Of a DNA stretch of 64,000 nt, positions 43,052 through 51,621 are shown in pieces. The stretch spans positions 165,665-229,664 of the forward strand of contig JBMNMN010000009.1 of the NCBI GenBank assembly GCA_050953365.1, given 5' to 3'. The notes under the pieces are model-generated. The model was not told the DNA's origin. It saw only the letters and a program-made list of their open reading frames with translations, and ran no database searches. Both the position numbers and the translations under genes were made by a program. The stretch comes from UBA1426 sp050953365 (GTDB lineage: Bacteria > Bacillota > Clostridia > Peptostreptococcales > Anaerovoracaceae). Position 1 is the stretch's first letter. Every line of letters starts with the position of its first letter.

Positions 43052-43855
43052 TTACTTTATACCTCGCACATCTATGTCCACCGCTATGATATTGAAAGCG
43101 GTCATTGCCTCTACCTGCTCCGATACCTTCTTCTGCAGCTCTTTTGCAACTTCGATGATCTTGGCTCCGTATTTCATAAGCACGAGAATGATGATTCGAA
43201 CTCCTTCCTCGCTGCTCTCGACGGTGACGCGAAGCACGTTCTCTACACCCGGAACCTGTTTGCCGATGTAAGTGGCGATATCGGTGATGACTTTGTCCGA
43301 AAGATCGTAATCCCCAAGATAACTGTAGGTTGGCCTCACCACGGTTTTCTCCGCATAAGTGGTCTTTCCCCCCCTGCTGCGAAATATGCGAAGAGGGTCC
43401 AGGAAATAGCCGGAGAACTGCCTTTTTATCTGGAAGGTGGGAGCGGGAATAACGTGCTTCCCAAGCTCTTTTCTCTGCTTTCTGGCCGTCTCCCTCTGGC
43501 TTTCCGTAGTTATTTCTTCAATTGAAATCATCTCAACCGGCTCCGGAAGCCCAAGACGCGCCTGAATTTTATAAACCATCTCTTGGGAAGTCCCCAATAT
43601 CAATATCCCGGGAGGATTGACCTCCTGAATCTTATTCCTTACCTCCCTGCAATGTTCCTCATTGGTGAAAAGCGCCGTCTTGATGGCTTTAATTTTTGTA
43701 TTCTGCCGCTTGGCAGAAATCCCTGCCAGCACTCTGTTCCCATAGATAAACAAGCCATCGTCAATGATGGCTTCCAAATCCAGTTCTTTGCAGAGGCTCA
43801 TTGCATGGTAGCTCTTTCCCGTTCCGCTCTTTCCGTACAGCCCATAGATCTTCAT
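43052..43855 (-). CDS. P-loop NTPase fused to an Asp23/Gls24-like domain
   Basis: A 267-residue protein in two parts. The N terminus has a Walker A loop, GLYGKSGTGKS (5-15), and a short NTPase-like core with GILILGTS. The C terminus (about 180-267) resembles the Asp23/Gls24 family: VRPTYSYLGDYDLSDKVITDIATYIGKQVPGV...VEVA...V..MTAFNI..VDI. Asp23-type proteins are linked to envelope stress and membrane anchoring in Firmicutes, usually as stand-alone domains. The ATPase half may control its state; this is inference. The gene is divergent from the ferredoxin gene and downstream of no obvious operon. Confidence 0.75.
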   Translation of the reverse strand: MKIYGLYGKSGTGKSYHAMSLCKELDLEAIIDDGLFIYGNRVLAGISAKRQNTKIKAIKTALFTNEEHCREVRNKIQEVNPPGILILGTSQEMVYKIQARLGLPEPVEMISIEEITTESQRETARKQRKELGKHVIPAPTFQIKRQFSGYFLDPLRIFRSRGGKTTYAEKTVVRPTYSYLGDYDLSDKVITDIATYIGKQVPGVENVLRVTVESSEEGVRIIILVLMKYGAKIIEVAKELQKKVSEQVEAMTAFNIIAVDIDVRGIK

Positions 43856-43881
43856 GGCGGCTCCTCGATAACAATAAAATG

Positions 43882-43910
43882 TTGTTAATTTAACACTGCT
43901 CTGTTATAAT
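43882..43910 (+). promoter_or_regulatory. Ferredoxin promoter
   Basis: TTGTTA and TATAAT lie 17 bases apart, 56 bases before the ferredoxin start. Confidence 0.6.
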
Positions 43911-43965
43911 TAATTTGCTTGGTCATAAATACAGGCAGACAATACTTAAAGGAGGATTATTAATC

Positions 43966-44136
43966 ATGGCTTATGTTATCAACGAATCCTGCATCGCCTG
44001 CGGAGCTTGCGCCCCCGAATGTCCTGTAGAGGCCATTTCGGAAGGTGATCCCATTTATACCATCGACCCCGATAAGTGTATTGATTGTGGCGCCTGCGCA
44101 GATGTATGTCCCGTAGATGCACCAGTAAGCGAATAG
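43966..44136 (+). CDS. 2[4Fe-4S] ferredoxin
   Basis: A 56-residue clostridial-type ferredoxin with two classical clusters: CIACGACAPECP and CIDCGACADVCP. It carries low-potential electrons in the cytosol. The ATG at 43966 follows AAAGGAGG; frames starting further upstream lack a site. Own promoter, own terminator. Confidence 0.97.
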   Translation: MAYVINESCIACGACAPECPVEAISEGDPIYTIDPDKCIDCGACADVCPVDAPVSE

Positions 44137-44157
44137 GTTGCCGTCAAATAAAGACTG

Positions 44158-44186
44158 AATAACCGTTTCATATAGAAACGGTTATT
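44158..44186 (+). terminator. Ferredoxin terminator
   Basis: AATAACCGTTTC and GAAACGGTTATT form a perfect 12-bp stem with a 5-nt loop, followed by TTCTTTTT. Confidence 0.93.
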
Positions 44187-44237
44187 TTCTTTTTGCTTCG
44201 ATTACTTTAGATATTTGCATACCGGCAATGTCCGCCG

Positions 44238-44876
44238 TTACGGGCGATCCTGATGGTTGATATAATACGTCAAGGTATTGAGGCTGTCGCTAAGATGCAC
44301 GTTCTCCAACACGACGCCGTCACCGACTTGGATATCTGCCGGAGCAAAGTTCCAAATCCCTTTTACCTTTCCGGCAACCAGTTTATCTGCAACATCTTGG
44401 GCATTGTTCTTTGTTGTACATATAATGCCGATATCGATTGGGTTATTCTCAAGATACTCATCGAGATTCTCGTAGTCCTGAACCTCAATATCGTTGATCC
44501 TAATGCCTATAAGTTTGGGATTTACATCGAACATGGCCGTTATTTTATAGCCTCTTTTGTAGTAGGTGGCGTAATTTGCAATGGCCTGTCCCAAATTTCC
44601 GCAGCCAATAATGGCCATCTTATACTCTCTGTCCAACCCGAGGATCAGCCCGATTTGTGTGAACAGGCTCTGGACGTTATATCCGTAGCCCTGCTGGCCG
44701 AAGCCTCCAAAATTATTGAAATCCTGGCGGATCTGAGATGCAGTATAGCCTGTTAATGCACTCAGTTCGTTTGAAGAAACACGTTCAACATTTTTCGCAA
44801 GCAATTCCTCTAGTATCCGCCTGTACCGGGGAAGTCTTCTAATCACTGCGTTGGAAATCTTGCCGTTATCTTTCAT
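44238..44876 (-). CDS. rex: Redox-sensing transcriptional repressor Rex
   Basis: A 212-residue NADH/NAD+ sensor that represses fermentation genes when NAD+ is high. The N-terminal winged helix (about 1-80) ends in SQIRQDFNNFGGFGQQGYGY, the family hallmark; the Rossmann domain has IIGCGNLGQAIANY. The closing segment LNTLTYYINHQ is also typical. The ribosome binding site is weak (AAGAGTGATAAGAG). It stands alone between ferredoxin and the divergent ABC-F gene. Confidence 0.96.
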   Translation of the reverse strand: MKDNGKISNAVIRRLPRYRRILEELLAKNVERVSSNELSALTGYTASQIRQDFNNFGGFGQQGYGYNVQSLFTQIGLILGLDREYKMAIIGCGNLGQAIANYATYYKRGYKITAMFDVNPKLIGIRINDIEVQDYENLDEYLENNPIDIGIICTTKNNAQDVADKLVAGKVKGIWNFAPADIQVGDGVVLENVHLSDSLNTLTYYINHQDRP

Positions 44877-45158
44877 CTCTTATCACTCTTCTTATCACTC
44901 TTCCTATCACCCTTTTCTAAATATCCTTCATTGTAATGCTTCCTATTTTATATTATACTAGTTTACTGGGATTTTGAATGCCTAATTCCGGAAATACATT
45001 ACAATGCGCCCTTTCGGAATGGCAAAAGTCAAAATATTAACCTAGTATTTTACTATGTTCCCTAGTATAACACCAGTAAATCAACATTTCAACAAATAAT
45101 ATTTCATATTGTAACTAGTTTCTTATTTTTTTACAGTACGAGCAGGAGCAGGTTTTCT

Positions 45159-47144
45159 ATGGTAATGGTATCCGCCTCTGGCATAAGCAAATCCTATGGG
45201 ATCGACATAATACTGGAGCAAACTTCCTTCCATATCAACGAAGGTGACCGCATCGGCATCGTCGGCGATAACGGCGCAGGCAAGTCTACCCTGCTGTCCA
45301 TATTGGCAGGACAACTCACTCCCGATGCAGGTGAGCTTTTCATATCTTCGCAGACAGACATAGGATATCTTAAGCAGCACGACAATTTTTCATCTGAGAA
45401 CACAGTATATCAGGAAATGCTCTCTATCTTTTCTGAAACCATTGCCATGGAAGAGAACATGCACCGGCTGTCTGCCCTCATCTCCAGCAAATCTTCAGAG
45501 GGAGAGGATGTGAAAGAACTTCTTTCCGAATACGACAAGCTTATGGAAGCTCTCGAAAGAAAAGGCGGTTTCGGCTATCAGAGTGAGATCCGGGGAATTT
45601 TGTCCAGCATGGCATTTCCCGAATCCTTCTATGAAAAGAAAATATCCACCCTCTCCGGCGGCGAAAGAACCAGGTTGGCGCTGGCGTCTCTTTTGCTAAA
45701 AAAGCCCGGACTATTATTGTTGGATGAGCCCACCAACCACTTGGACATCGGTACGCTCAAATGGCTGGAACAGTATTTGAAGAATTATTGGGGAACACTG
45801 GTCATCGTATCTCATGACCGGTATTTCCTTGACCAGACTGTAAATCGAATCTTCGAAATTCAGAACACAAAGCTCACCGTATACGAAGGCAACTACTCTC
45901 TTTATCTTCAGAAAAAGAAACAGAAGGAAGAAGATCTTCAAAGGGAATACGAACGGCAAAACGAAGAAATCCGGCGTCAAGAAGAAATCATACGCCGTTT
46001 CAAGCAGCGCGGCACGGAAAAGCTGGCGAAACAGGCGAAATCCAGAGAGAAGCGACTGGGGCATATTGAGCGACTGCAGCGTCCCGTCTTATCAAAAGGG
46101 AGAATGAAAATCCAATTTAAAGAGAGATTCCAAAGCGGAAACGATGTTCTTATGGGCATGGACCTTTCCATGAGCTTTACGGATAACGGCGAGATTCGAA
46201 CCTTGTTTAAAGATGTGAGCTTCGATATCAAGCGAGGAGAGAGAATCTGTATCGTAGGACCCAACGGCATCGGAAAGACCACCTTGCTAAAAATTATTAT
46301 GGGGCAGCTTAAACCGGATTCCGGCTTTGTCCGCCTGGGCCACAATGTTATGCCCGGATATTACGATCAGGAACAGGCAATGCTGCGAAGCAATCTTACG
46401 GTACTTGAGGAACTTCACGAAAGCTACCGTCTCTATACGGAAACCCAGTTGCGCAGCATTCTGGGCAGATTTCTGTTTCGTAATGACGATGTTTTTAAGC
46501 AGGTAAGCGCCCTTTCGGGCGGAGAAAGAGCCAAACTCTCCCTTCTGAAGCTCATGCTTTCCGGGGCCAATCTGCTGATCATGGACGAACCCACAAACCA
46601 CCTGGACATTTCGGCTAAGGAAGTTTTTGAAGACGCTCTGCTGGATTTTCCCGGGACCATACTTATCGTATCTCACGACCGTTATCTGCTGAATAAAATC
46701 CCGACTCGCATCTTTGAGCTGTCTGCAGACGGAATAGAATGCTACCTGGGTGGTTATGACTATTATATAGAGAAGAAGCAATCCATTTCTTCCGGCAAGA
46801 GCTATCTGGAAGAGTTGGGAAGAATGACGTCGGCCGGCAACGAAGGGGATGAACCCGATGCATTCGCGCAGTCTTCCAAAGAAGCTCGACTTTTAGCTCG
46901 CCGAAAGGCAAAGGAGGAAGAGGCAAAAAAAAGAAAAAGGGAAAGGGAATTAGCCGCAGTCGAAACCGGAATTATCAGCTTGGAGGAGGAGATCCGCCGA
47001 TTAGAAGAAGAGATGTGTACGGAGGAAGTCTATTCGGACCACCTGTTATCCGCTTCTTATTCGCAGAAACTGGAAAAAGCAAAAGCGGATTTGGATGCGG
47101 CATACGCGCGTTGGACAGAATTACACGAAAGTTTTCCAAAATAG
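45159..47144 (+). CDS. ABC-F family ATP-binding protein
   Basis: A 661-residue soluble protein with two ABC ATPase domains and no membrane segment. Walker A motifs are GDNGAGKSTL (about 36-45) and GPNGIGKTTL (about 367-376); signatures are LSGGERTRLALA and LSGGERAKLSLL; Walker B motifs end in LLLDEPTNHLD and LIMDEPTNHLD. The linker is charged and helical, and a C-terminal coiled coil (about 570-661) is present, as in Uup/YdiF-type members. Such proteins act on ribosomes, in translation quality control or antibiotic protection. The ATG at 45159 follows GGAG. Exact subfamily not assigned. Confidence 0.93.
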   Translation: MVMVSASGISKSYGIDIILEQTSFHINEGDRIGIVGDNGAGKSTLLSILAGQLTPDAGELFISSQTDIGYLKQHDNFSSENTVYQEMLSIFSETIAMEENMHRLSALISSKSSEGEDVKELLSEYDKLMEALERKGGFGYQSEIRGILSSMAFPESFYEKKISTLSGGERTRLALASLLLKKPGLLLLDEPTNHLDIGTLKWLEQYLKNYWGTLVIVSHDRYFLDQTVNRIFEIQNTKLTVYEGNYSLYLQKKKQKEEDLQREYERQNEEIRRQEEIIRRFKQRGTEKLAKQAKSREKRLGHIERLQRPVLSKGRMKIQFKERFQSGNDVLMGMDLSMSFTDNGEIRTLFKDVSFDIKRGERICIVGPNGIGKTTLLKIIMGQLKPDSGFVRLGHNVMPGYYDQEQAMLRSNLTVLEELHESYRLYTETQLRSILGRFLFRNDDVFKQVSALSGGERAKLSLLKLMLSGANLLIMDEPTNHLDISAKEVFEDALLDFPGTILIVSHDRYLLNKIPTRIFELSADGIECYLGGYDYYIEKKQSISSGKSYLEELGRMTSAGNEGDEPDAFAQSSKEARLLARRKAKEEEAKKRKRERELAAVETGIISLEEEIRRLEEEMCTEEVYSDHLLSASYSQKLEKAKADLDAAYARWTELHESFPK

Positions 47145-47147
47145 ATG

Positions 47148-47176
47148 TTGCAGTATTCATACCCTTCACTTATAAT
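47148..47176 (+). promoter_or_regulatory. acpP promoter
   Basis: TTGCAG and TATAAT are 17 bases apart, beginning three bases after the ABC-F stop codon and 58 bases before the acpP start. Confidence 0.6.
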
Positions 47177-47234
47177 AGGTTTGAAAATCAGGAAGCAGTC
47201 TACTTTAGATCTGCTGCACCAACGGAGGTAAGAA

Positions 47235-47465
47235 ATGGTATTTGATAAAATTAAGGAAATCATTGTGGAGCAGTTAGGTGTTGATGAATCGTTGATCACA
47301 AACAATACACATTTAATGAAGGATCTGGAGGCCGATTCCCTCGATGCAGTGGAAATCATTATGGCAATCGAAGATGAATTTGACATAGAAGTTTCCGATG
47401 AGGATGCAGAAAAGTTCCAATACATCGGCGATATCGTCAAATATATTGAAGAGAAAACTGCCTAA
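47235..47465 (+). CDS. acpP: Acyl carrier protein
   Basis: A 76-residue carrier for fatty-acid synthesis. The phosphopantetheine site is Ser in EADSLDAVEIIMAIEDEF (about residue 37). Acidic and helical throughout, of typical length. AACGGAGG precedes the ATG. The rest of the fab genes are not nearby, so this is a solitary acp with its own promoter and terminator. Confidence 0.96.
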   Translation: MVFDKIKEIIVEQLGVDESLITNNTHLMKDLEADSLDAVEIIMAIEDEFDIEVSDEDAEKFQYIGDIVKYIEEKTA

Positions 47466-47521
47466 CTCACTAAATCATAAGTCATAAAAGGGGTTAACCT
47501 TTGTGACAGCAATATTTACTG

Positions 47522-47555
47522 AAAAACCCGTAAAGCAAAAGCTTTCGGGTTTTTT
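47522..47555 (+). terminator. Terminator between acpP and tsaD
   Basis: AAAAACCCGTAAAGC-AAAA-GCTTTCGGGTTTTTT is a strong stem with a T-run. It lies between convergent genes and its A-rich arm allows action in both directions. Confidence 0.92.
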
Positions 47556-47566
47556 AGATTCTTATT

Positions 47567-48583
47567 TTATAATGACATGGCCGGATATGCATCCAATGTC
47601 ATATCGTCCGTAAGTCCGTCAAGATATTTGTAATATGCAGCGCAACTGATCATAGCTGCATTGTCCGCGCACAGTTCAAGAGACGGATAATAGAGATGGA
47701 TGCCCGCCTTCTCACAGGCGTCGGAGAGCATGGCCCTAAGCAGGCTGTTGGCTGCAACGCCCCCTGCCAACACTAATTTCCTTTGGCCGGTTCTTTCCGC
47801 AGCCATCATGGCTTTGGCAACCAAAACCTCCACTACAGCCATCTGAAAAGCAGCGGCTACATCGGGAACATGGATTTGCTGTCCCTTTAGCTTCTGGGTA
47901 TTCAAGTAATTTAACACGCCGGTCTTCAGACCGCTGAAACTGAAATCAAGACTGTCCTTTTCCAACATGGCTCTTTTAAATTCCACACTGTGCGGATCGC
48001 CTTCCCTCGCCGCAAGATCAATCTTAGGTCCTCCGGGATAACCCAATCCAAGTACTCTTGCAACTTTATCAAAGGCCTCTCCTGCCGCGTCGTCCCTGGT
48101 CCGTCCTAACACCGTATGATCATTGTAATTCTTTACATAGATCAGATGGGTGTGGCCGCCGGAAACCACCAGGGCAAGGAAAGGCGGCTCAAGAGCTTTG
48201 TGCTCAATGTAGTTTGCGCTGATATGGCCCTGAATGTGATGAACCCCCACCAAGGGCTTCTTTGCGGCGTATGCAAAAGCTTTCGCCGTAGCCAGGCCGA
48301 TGAGAAGCGCTCCTACCAAACCGGGACCGCAGGTCACTCCGATAAGATCCACTTCGTTTAAAGTAACACCCGCATCGTCCATGGCCTTTTTATATACGCT
48401 GCTCATATTGTCCAGATGGTGGCGGGATGCAATTTCGGGCACCACGCCTCCAAAGGCTTTATGCACTTCTATTTGCGATGATACCACGTTGGAAAGCGCC
48501 TCTCTCCCGTCCGCCACCAAAGCTACCGAGGTTTCGTCGCAACTGGTTTCAAAGGCTAATGTAATAAGTTTTCCGTCCTTCAT
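47567..48583 (-). CDS. tsaD: tRNA N6-threonylcarbamoyladenosine transferase TsaD
   Basis: Transfers threonylcarbamoyl from TC-AMP to A37 of ANN-decoding tRNAs. The 338-residue ASKHA-fold protein has ETSCDETSVALV at the start, the metal-binding His pair in IASRHHLDNM, GVHHIQGHI, and VVSGGHTHL. ATG at 48583 is preceded by AGAGGAG at short spacing; the frame extends six codons to a TTG. It is the last gene of the t6A operon, 57 bases after the small Cys protein gene. Confidence 0.96.
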   Translation of the reverse strand: MKDGKLITLAFETSCDETSVALVADGREALSNVVSSQIEVHKAFGGVVPEIASRHHLDNMSSVYKKAMDDAGVTLNEVDLIGVTCGPGLVGALLIGLATAKAFAYAAKKPLVGVHHIQGHISANYIEHKALEPPFLALVVSGGHTHLIYVKNYNDHTVLGRTRDDAAGEAFDKVARVLGLGYPGGPKIDLAAREGDPHSVEFKRAMLEKDSLDFSFSGLKTGVLNYLNTQKLKGQQIHVPDVAAAFQMAVVEVLVAKAMMAAERTGQRKLVLAGGVAANSLLRAMLSDACEKAGIHLYYPSLELCADNAAMISCAAYYKYLDGLTDDMTLDAYPAMSL

Positions 48584-48640
48584 ATTCTCCTCTTTCGTCA
48601 AGCAGATATCACAATGCTAATCTGTGATACTATGTCTTGT

Positions 48641-48847
48641 TTACATCCGTCCGGGAAGTCCCATATCCATCCCTAAGGAACAGCGATAATCCGCCGTCAA
48701 ATGCCGGCAGTTCTCGCAGGAAAGGTAGTTGGTCATATTAAACGAGTTCACGTCCCTCCTCCTTGAAAACCGCCTGCAGTCGGTGACGACATTCAGCATA
48801 TCGTCACTGTAATCATAATCTCTGTCATCGTTGAAATTGTTTCTCAT
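48641..48847 (-). CDS. Small cysteine-containing protein in the t6A operon
   Basis: I do not recognise this 68-residue protein. The N-terminal half is acidic and basic by turns (NDDRDYDYSDD, CRRFSRRRD). The C-terminal half has NYLSCENCRHLTADYRCSLG, whose cysteines (with the earlier one in TDCRRF) could bind a metal. AGGAGG lies seven bases ahead of the ATG, stronger than those of its neighbours, so it is very likely translated. It sits between rimI and tsaD. Confidence 0.75.
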   Translation of the reverse strand: MRNNFNDDRDYDYSDDMLNVVTDCRRFSRRRDVNSFNMTNYLSCENCRHLTADYRCSLGMDMGLPGRM

Positions 48848-48930
48848 CTGCGTCCTCCTCGTTATGCTGTTATTCCGGCTTTTTCAAAGACTTTCTCGGC
48901 ATAACTTAGTATTCCGCAGTGAGTTTTCTT

Positions 48931-49407
48931 CTATTCAACATCCGGGGACAGATCCGATGGATCCTCGCCGGCGCGCCATAAAATCAATGCGTCTTCCAGG
49001 TTGTCCGGATAGTACTCTTTTCTTCTCCCGACAACCTTAAATCCGAATTTTTTGTAAAGCCCGATTGCGGCCTCGTTGGAAACCCTGACTTCCAGAGTAT
49101 GGCTATGAATTCCATGAGATTCAGAAATGCGGATCAACTCGGCCAGCAGGATTTTGCCCAGTCCTTTCCGCCTGTGCGCAGGATGAACGGCCACATTGGT
49201 AATATACCCTTCATCTAGAATCGCCCACAGCCCGGCATAACCGATGATTTCGCCTGCAAGAACCGCAACCAAATAAAATGCGGCCTCATTAGCCGACAAC
49301 TCCTGCTCAAAGGCCTGCCTGCTCCAGGGGACGGTAAAGCACAGGCGATCAAGTTCCGCCATAGCTCCCGCATCCGCTAAAACCGCTTTGCGAATAATGC
49401 CGTCCAT
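48931..49407 (-). CDS. rimI: Ribosomal protein S18 alanine N-acetyltransferase RimI
   Basis: A 158-residue GNAT acetyltransferase. The acetyl-CoA binding motif is VHPAHRRKGLGKILL (R/Q-x-x-G-x-G/A), preceded by ITNVAV, and the end LYKKFGFKVVGRRKEYY is diagnostic for RimI. It acetylates the N-terminal Ala of ribosomal protein S18, though clostridial targets are less certain. It starts 19 bases after the tsaB stop. Confidence 0.92.
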   Translation of the reverse strand: MDGIIRKAVLADAGAMAELDRLCFTVPWSRQAFEQELSANEAAFYLVAVLAGEIIGYAGLWAILDEGYITNVAVHPAHRRKGLGKILLAELIRISESHGIHSHTLEVRVSNEAAIGLYKKFGFKVVGRRKEYYPDNLEDALILWRAGEDPSDLSPDVE

Positions 49408-49426
49408 ACATCACCTTCAGGAAACA

Positions 49427-50188
49427 TTAATATGCGCTTGTGGTTTCCTTCCTTTTTTGTTCCAGTTTTCGTTCCGCCTCGGACTTTCGTAAATATACCG
49501 GTTGCAGCCGCTCAAAATCAACAGCTCTGCCCGCCCGGGCAATTTCAAGGGCTGCCCTTGCCACCGACGCGGCTCTCTGCAATCTTTGCTCCGGCGCTGC
49601 CAAAATTCGGCTCATATCGTCATTTGGCGATAGACGTTTTGAGGAAATCGCCCATCGCAGCAGGTCCTCTTCATAGACCTGAATCCCGTCTCCGAAAAAG
49701 AGAATCTCTCTCTCTTTTGCAGGATCGATTTCATCTATGGCTAAGAGATAATCCTCCAAGTTCCATGCATCGTCTCTCACCGCCTGGCAGCAGCGGCCAT
49801 TATCCCAATAATAGGCGCCCGCATACACCTGTTCTCTCCTGGCATCGAAGAGAGGACAGACCAATCCCTGAAAATCAGGGACATGCCAGGCAAAGGACCG
49901 CAGCGTCGGCACGCTGACGGCCGGCAACTCAAGCGCCTGGGCCAAGGCCTTTGCCGTCGCCATGCCGATGCGGATTCCCGTAAAGGATCCGGGCCCTTCC
50001 GACACTGCAATATGCGTCACATCGCTTATTACCAATTCGCATTTTTCGAGCAGATTATCGATCATAGGAATCAAATTCTGCAAATGCGACAAGGTTTTAT
50101 CCGAAACTTCTTCCCAAACTTCTCCGCTTTCATCAATAAGAGCAACGGAGGCATTGGGACCTGTCGTCTCAATCGCTAAAATTCTCAT
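49427..50188 (-). CDS. tsaB: tRNA threonylcarbamoyladenosine biosynthesis protein TsaB
   Basis: Non-catalytic partner of TsaD, 253 residues, ASKHA fold. MRILAIETTGPNASVALID is the canonical start and EGPGSFTGIRIGMATAKALA the conserved core. A frame reaching 50371 continues upstream inside tsaE, but the start consistent with the family is at 50188, overlapping the tsaE 3' end by 20 bases, so translation is likely coupled. Confidence 0.95.
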   Translation of the reverse strand: MRILAIETTGPNASVALIDESGEVWEEVSDKTLSHLQNLIPMIDNLLEKCELVISDVTHIAVSEGPGSFTGIRIGMATAKALAQALELPAVSVPTLRSFAWHVPDFQGLVCPLFDARREQVYAGAYYWDNGRCCQAVRDDAWNLEDYLLAIDEIDPAKEREILFFGDGIQVYEEDLLRWAISSKRLSPNDDMSRILAAPEQRLQRAASVARAALEIARAGRAVDFERLQPVYLRKSEAERKLEQKRKETTSAY

Positions 50189-50600
50189 CAATTTGAAAAA
50201 TCCTTTCATTTTCTTCCGCGCCGTATTCAATGTGAATATGGATGGTGTCTTCCGGAAGAAAACTTTCAATGCGGTCGGCCCATTCAACGACGCAGACACC
50301 GTCCCCGTAAAAATATTCTTCATACCCGAGCTCGTACAGCTCTTCCTCATCTTCAATGCGGTAGACATCAAAATGATATAAAGGGAGCCTTCCGCTTCTG
50401 TATTCCTGAATAATGGTAAAAGACGGGCTCGTAACCAGCTCGGTTACACCGAGTCCCTTGGCCACAGCCTTCGTAAAAGTAGTCTTTCCTACTCCCAGAT
50501 TTCCTGTAAGAGCAATAACCGATCCGGGCACAAGCCTTTCCGCCAGCTGCACCCCGATCTCCTCTGCCTCTTTTTCGTTTTTTACGTAAAGCTCTAACAT
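50169..50600 (-). CDS. tsaE: tRNA threonylcarbamoyladenosine biosynthesis ATPase TsaE
   Basis: A 143-residue P-loop ATPase that cycles the TsaBD complex. Walker A is TGNLGVGKTTF (about 33-43); TSPSFTIIQEY and YHFDVYRIEDEEEL are diagnostic. First gene of the t6A operon (tsaE, tsaB, rimI, small Cys protein, tsaD). tsaC/sua5, the other required gene, is not in the window. Confidence 0.96.
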   Translation of the reverse strand: MLELYVKNEKEAEEIGVQLAERLVPGSVIALTGNLGVGKTTFTKAVAKGLGVTELVTSPSFTIIQEYRSGRLPLYHFDVYRIEDEEELYELGYEEYFYGDGVCVVEWADRIESFLPEDTIHIHIEYGAEENERIFQIDENFSD

Positions 50601-50787
50601 TTTTACCCCGTTTTTATACTAATCCCAATCTGTGCAAAATTTCAACTAATGCAGTTAAAAATAACCGATTTGCCATGAAATCTGTGCAATTTTTCAAAAA
50701 ATGCATTAATACAGGAAAATATATGCAATATTATCATGCATTAATTGATTTTTTGCACATTTTGGATCTATCGCCCTACGGCTCCCG
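50601..50787. repeat. AT-rich intergenic region with degenerate direct repeats
   Basis: Between ribU and tsaE. CTGTGCAAAATTTCAACTAA (from 50630) and CTGTGCAATTTTTCAAAAAA (from 50682) are diverged copies each followed by TGCA(G/T)T, and further TGCATTAAT words follow at 50703 and 50737. This leader precedes the t6A operon. I see no clear promoter or terminator here. Confidence 0.5.
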
Positions 50788-51324
50788 TTATTTATGTAGG
50801 AACCTGGCAATGGGCTTGTAGATTAAAAATATGACTACGCTGTTTACGGCTGCCTTCAGCAAGTTGAAGGGCAATATAACCGGCAGGATCATGACAAGCA
50901 CAGCTTCTCTGGGAACACCCATATAAAAGGGTGTGACGATGAGATTCCAGCCCACCATAACTGCCGCCATAACCAAAGAACCCGCAACCAACGCGGAAAC
51001 GGCTCTCTTTTTTGTTTTATGGCCTTTGTACATCAATCCTGCCACCAATACGAAAGAGCCGGTGGCCATCACGTGCATAAAAAATCCGATGACGCCGTCG
51101 CCGCCTAAAGCAAAGGCTTGGATAAAGCTAACCACTATCGTTATCAATATTCCCGACAGAGGGCCAAAAGCAAAGCCGCTGATAATGATGGGAATGTCTG
51201 CCGGATCATATACCAAAAAAGGAGCCGGCGGAAACGGAATCCGGATCAACAGCATAAGAGCCAGGGAAATAGCGGCCAACATGGCCATCTTCGTCAGTCT
51301 GGTAGTTTTTTCGGTGCGATTCAT
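50788..51324 (-). CDS. ribU: ECF transporter S component, riboflavin (RibU)
   Basis: A 178-residue membrane protein with about six hydrophobic segments that binds riboflavin and works with an energy-coupling module encoded elsewhere. FLVYDPADIPIIISGFAFGP in the first third and NLIVTPFYMG near the C-terminal third fit RibU. The decisive evidence is regulatory: an FMN riboswitch with its own terminator precedes the gene. AAGGAGG lies close to the ATG. Confidence 0.93.
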   Translation of the reverse strand: MNRTEKTTRLTKMAMLAAISLALMLLIRIPFPPAPFLVYDPADIPIIISGFAFGPLSGILITIVVSFIQAFALGGDGVIGFFMHVMATGSFVLVAGLMYKGHKTKKRAVSALVAGSLVMAAVMVGWNLIVTPFYMGVPREAVLVMILPVILPFNLLKAAVNSVVIFLIYKPIARFLHK

Positions 51325-51380
51325 TTCAAATTCCTCCTTATTTTGCCGGGATCACCGGCTGTTTTAGGAATCTGTCAGGT

Positions 51381-51409
51381 AAAAAAAGCCCCGGGAAGTT
51401 TCCCAGGGC
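51381..51409 (-). terminator. Expression-platform terminator of the FMN riboswitch
   Basis: On the minus strand GCCCTGGGAAACTTCCCGGGGC forms a stem followed by TTTTTTT. It lies 27 bases downstream of the aptamer and 57 bases before the ribU start, as expected for transcriptional control by FMN. Confidence 0.9.
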
Positions 51410-51435
51410 ATTGCACGCATCATTAAAAATAATCC

Positions 51436-51577
51436 GTGTTTCTTCCATCCGGACTTTCTCTGCATTGCTGCAGAACCGTCGGTACCGGGATTTAACCGGT
51501 TCGGCCTTGCGGCTCGCGGACTCGTAGCTTGTGCTCTTTACCGCCGGTCAGGAATTTCACCTTGCCCTGAAACAGAT
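51436..51577 (-). ncRNA. FMN riboswitch (RFN element)
   Basis: The minus strand carries the conserved segments in order: TTTCAGGGCAAGGTGAAATT, CCTGACCGGCGGTAAAG, AGTCCGCGAGC, CCGGTTAAATCCCGGTACCGAC and AAGTCCGGATGGAAGAA. All helices of the FMN aptamer are represented. FMN binding should favour the terminator at 51381-51409 and switch off ribU. Confidence 0.96.
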
Positions 51578-51592
51578 CTCCTCACGCTCACG

Positions 51593-51621
51593 ATTATACG
51601 TTGCGTCGCCTATTTTGTCAA
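51593..51621 (-). promoter_or_regulatory. Consensus sigma-A promoter of the ribU riboswitch transcript
   Basis: On the minus strand TTGACA and TATAAT are both exact consensus and 17 bases apart, 16 bases upstream of the aptamer. The spacer contains the stop codon of the upstream dipeptidase gene, so the promoter overlaps the end of that coding sequence. Confidence 0.88.
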
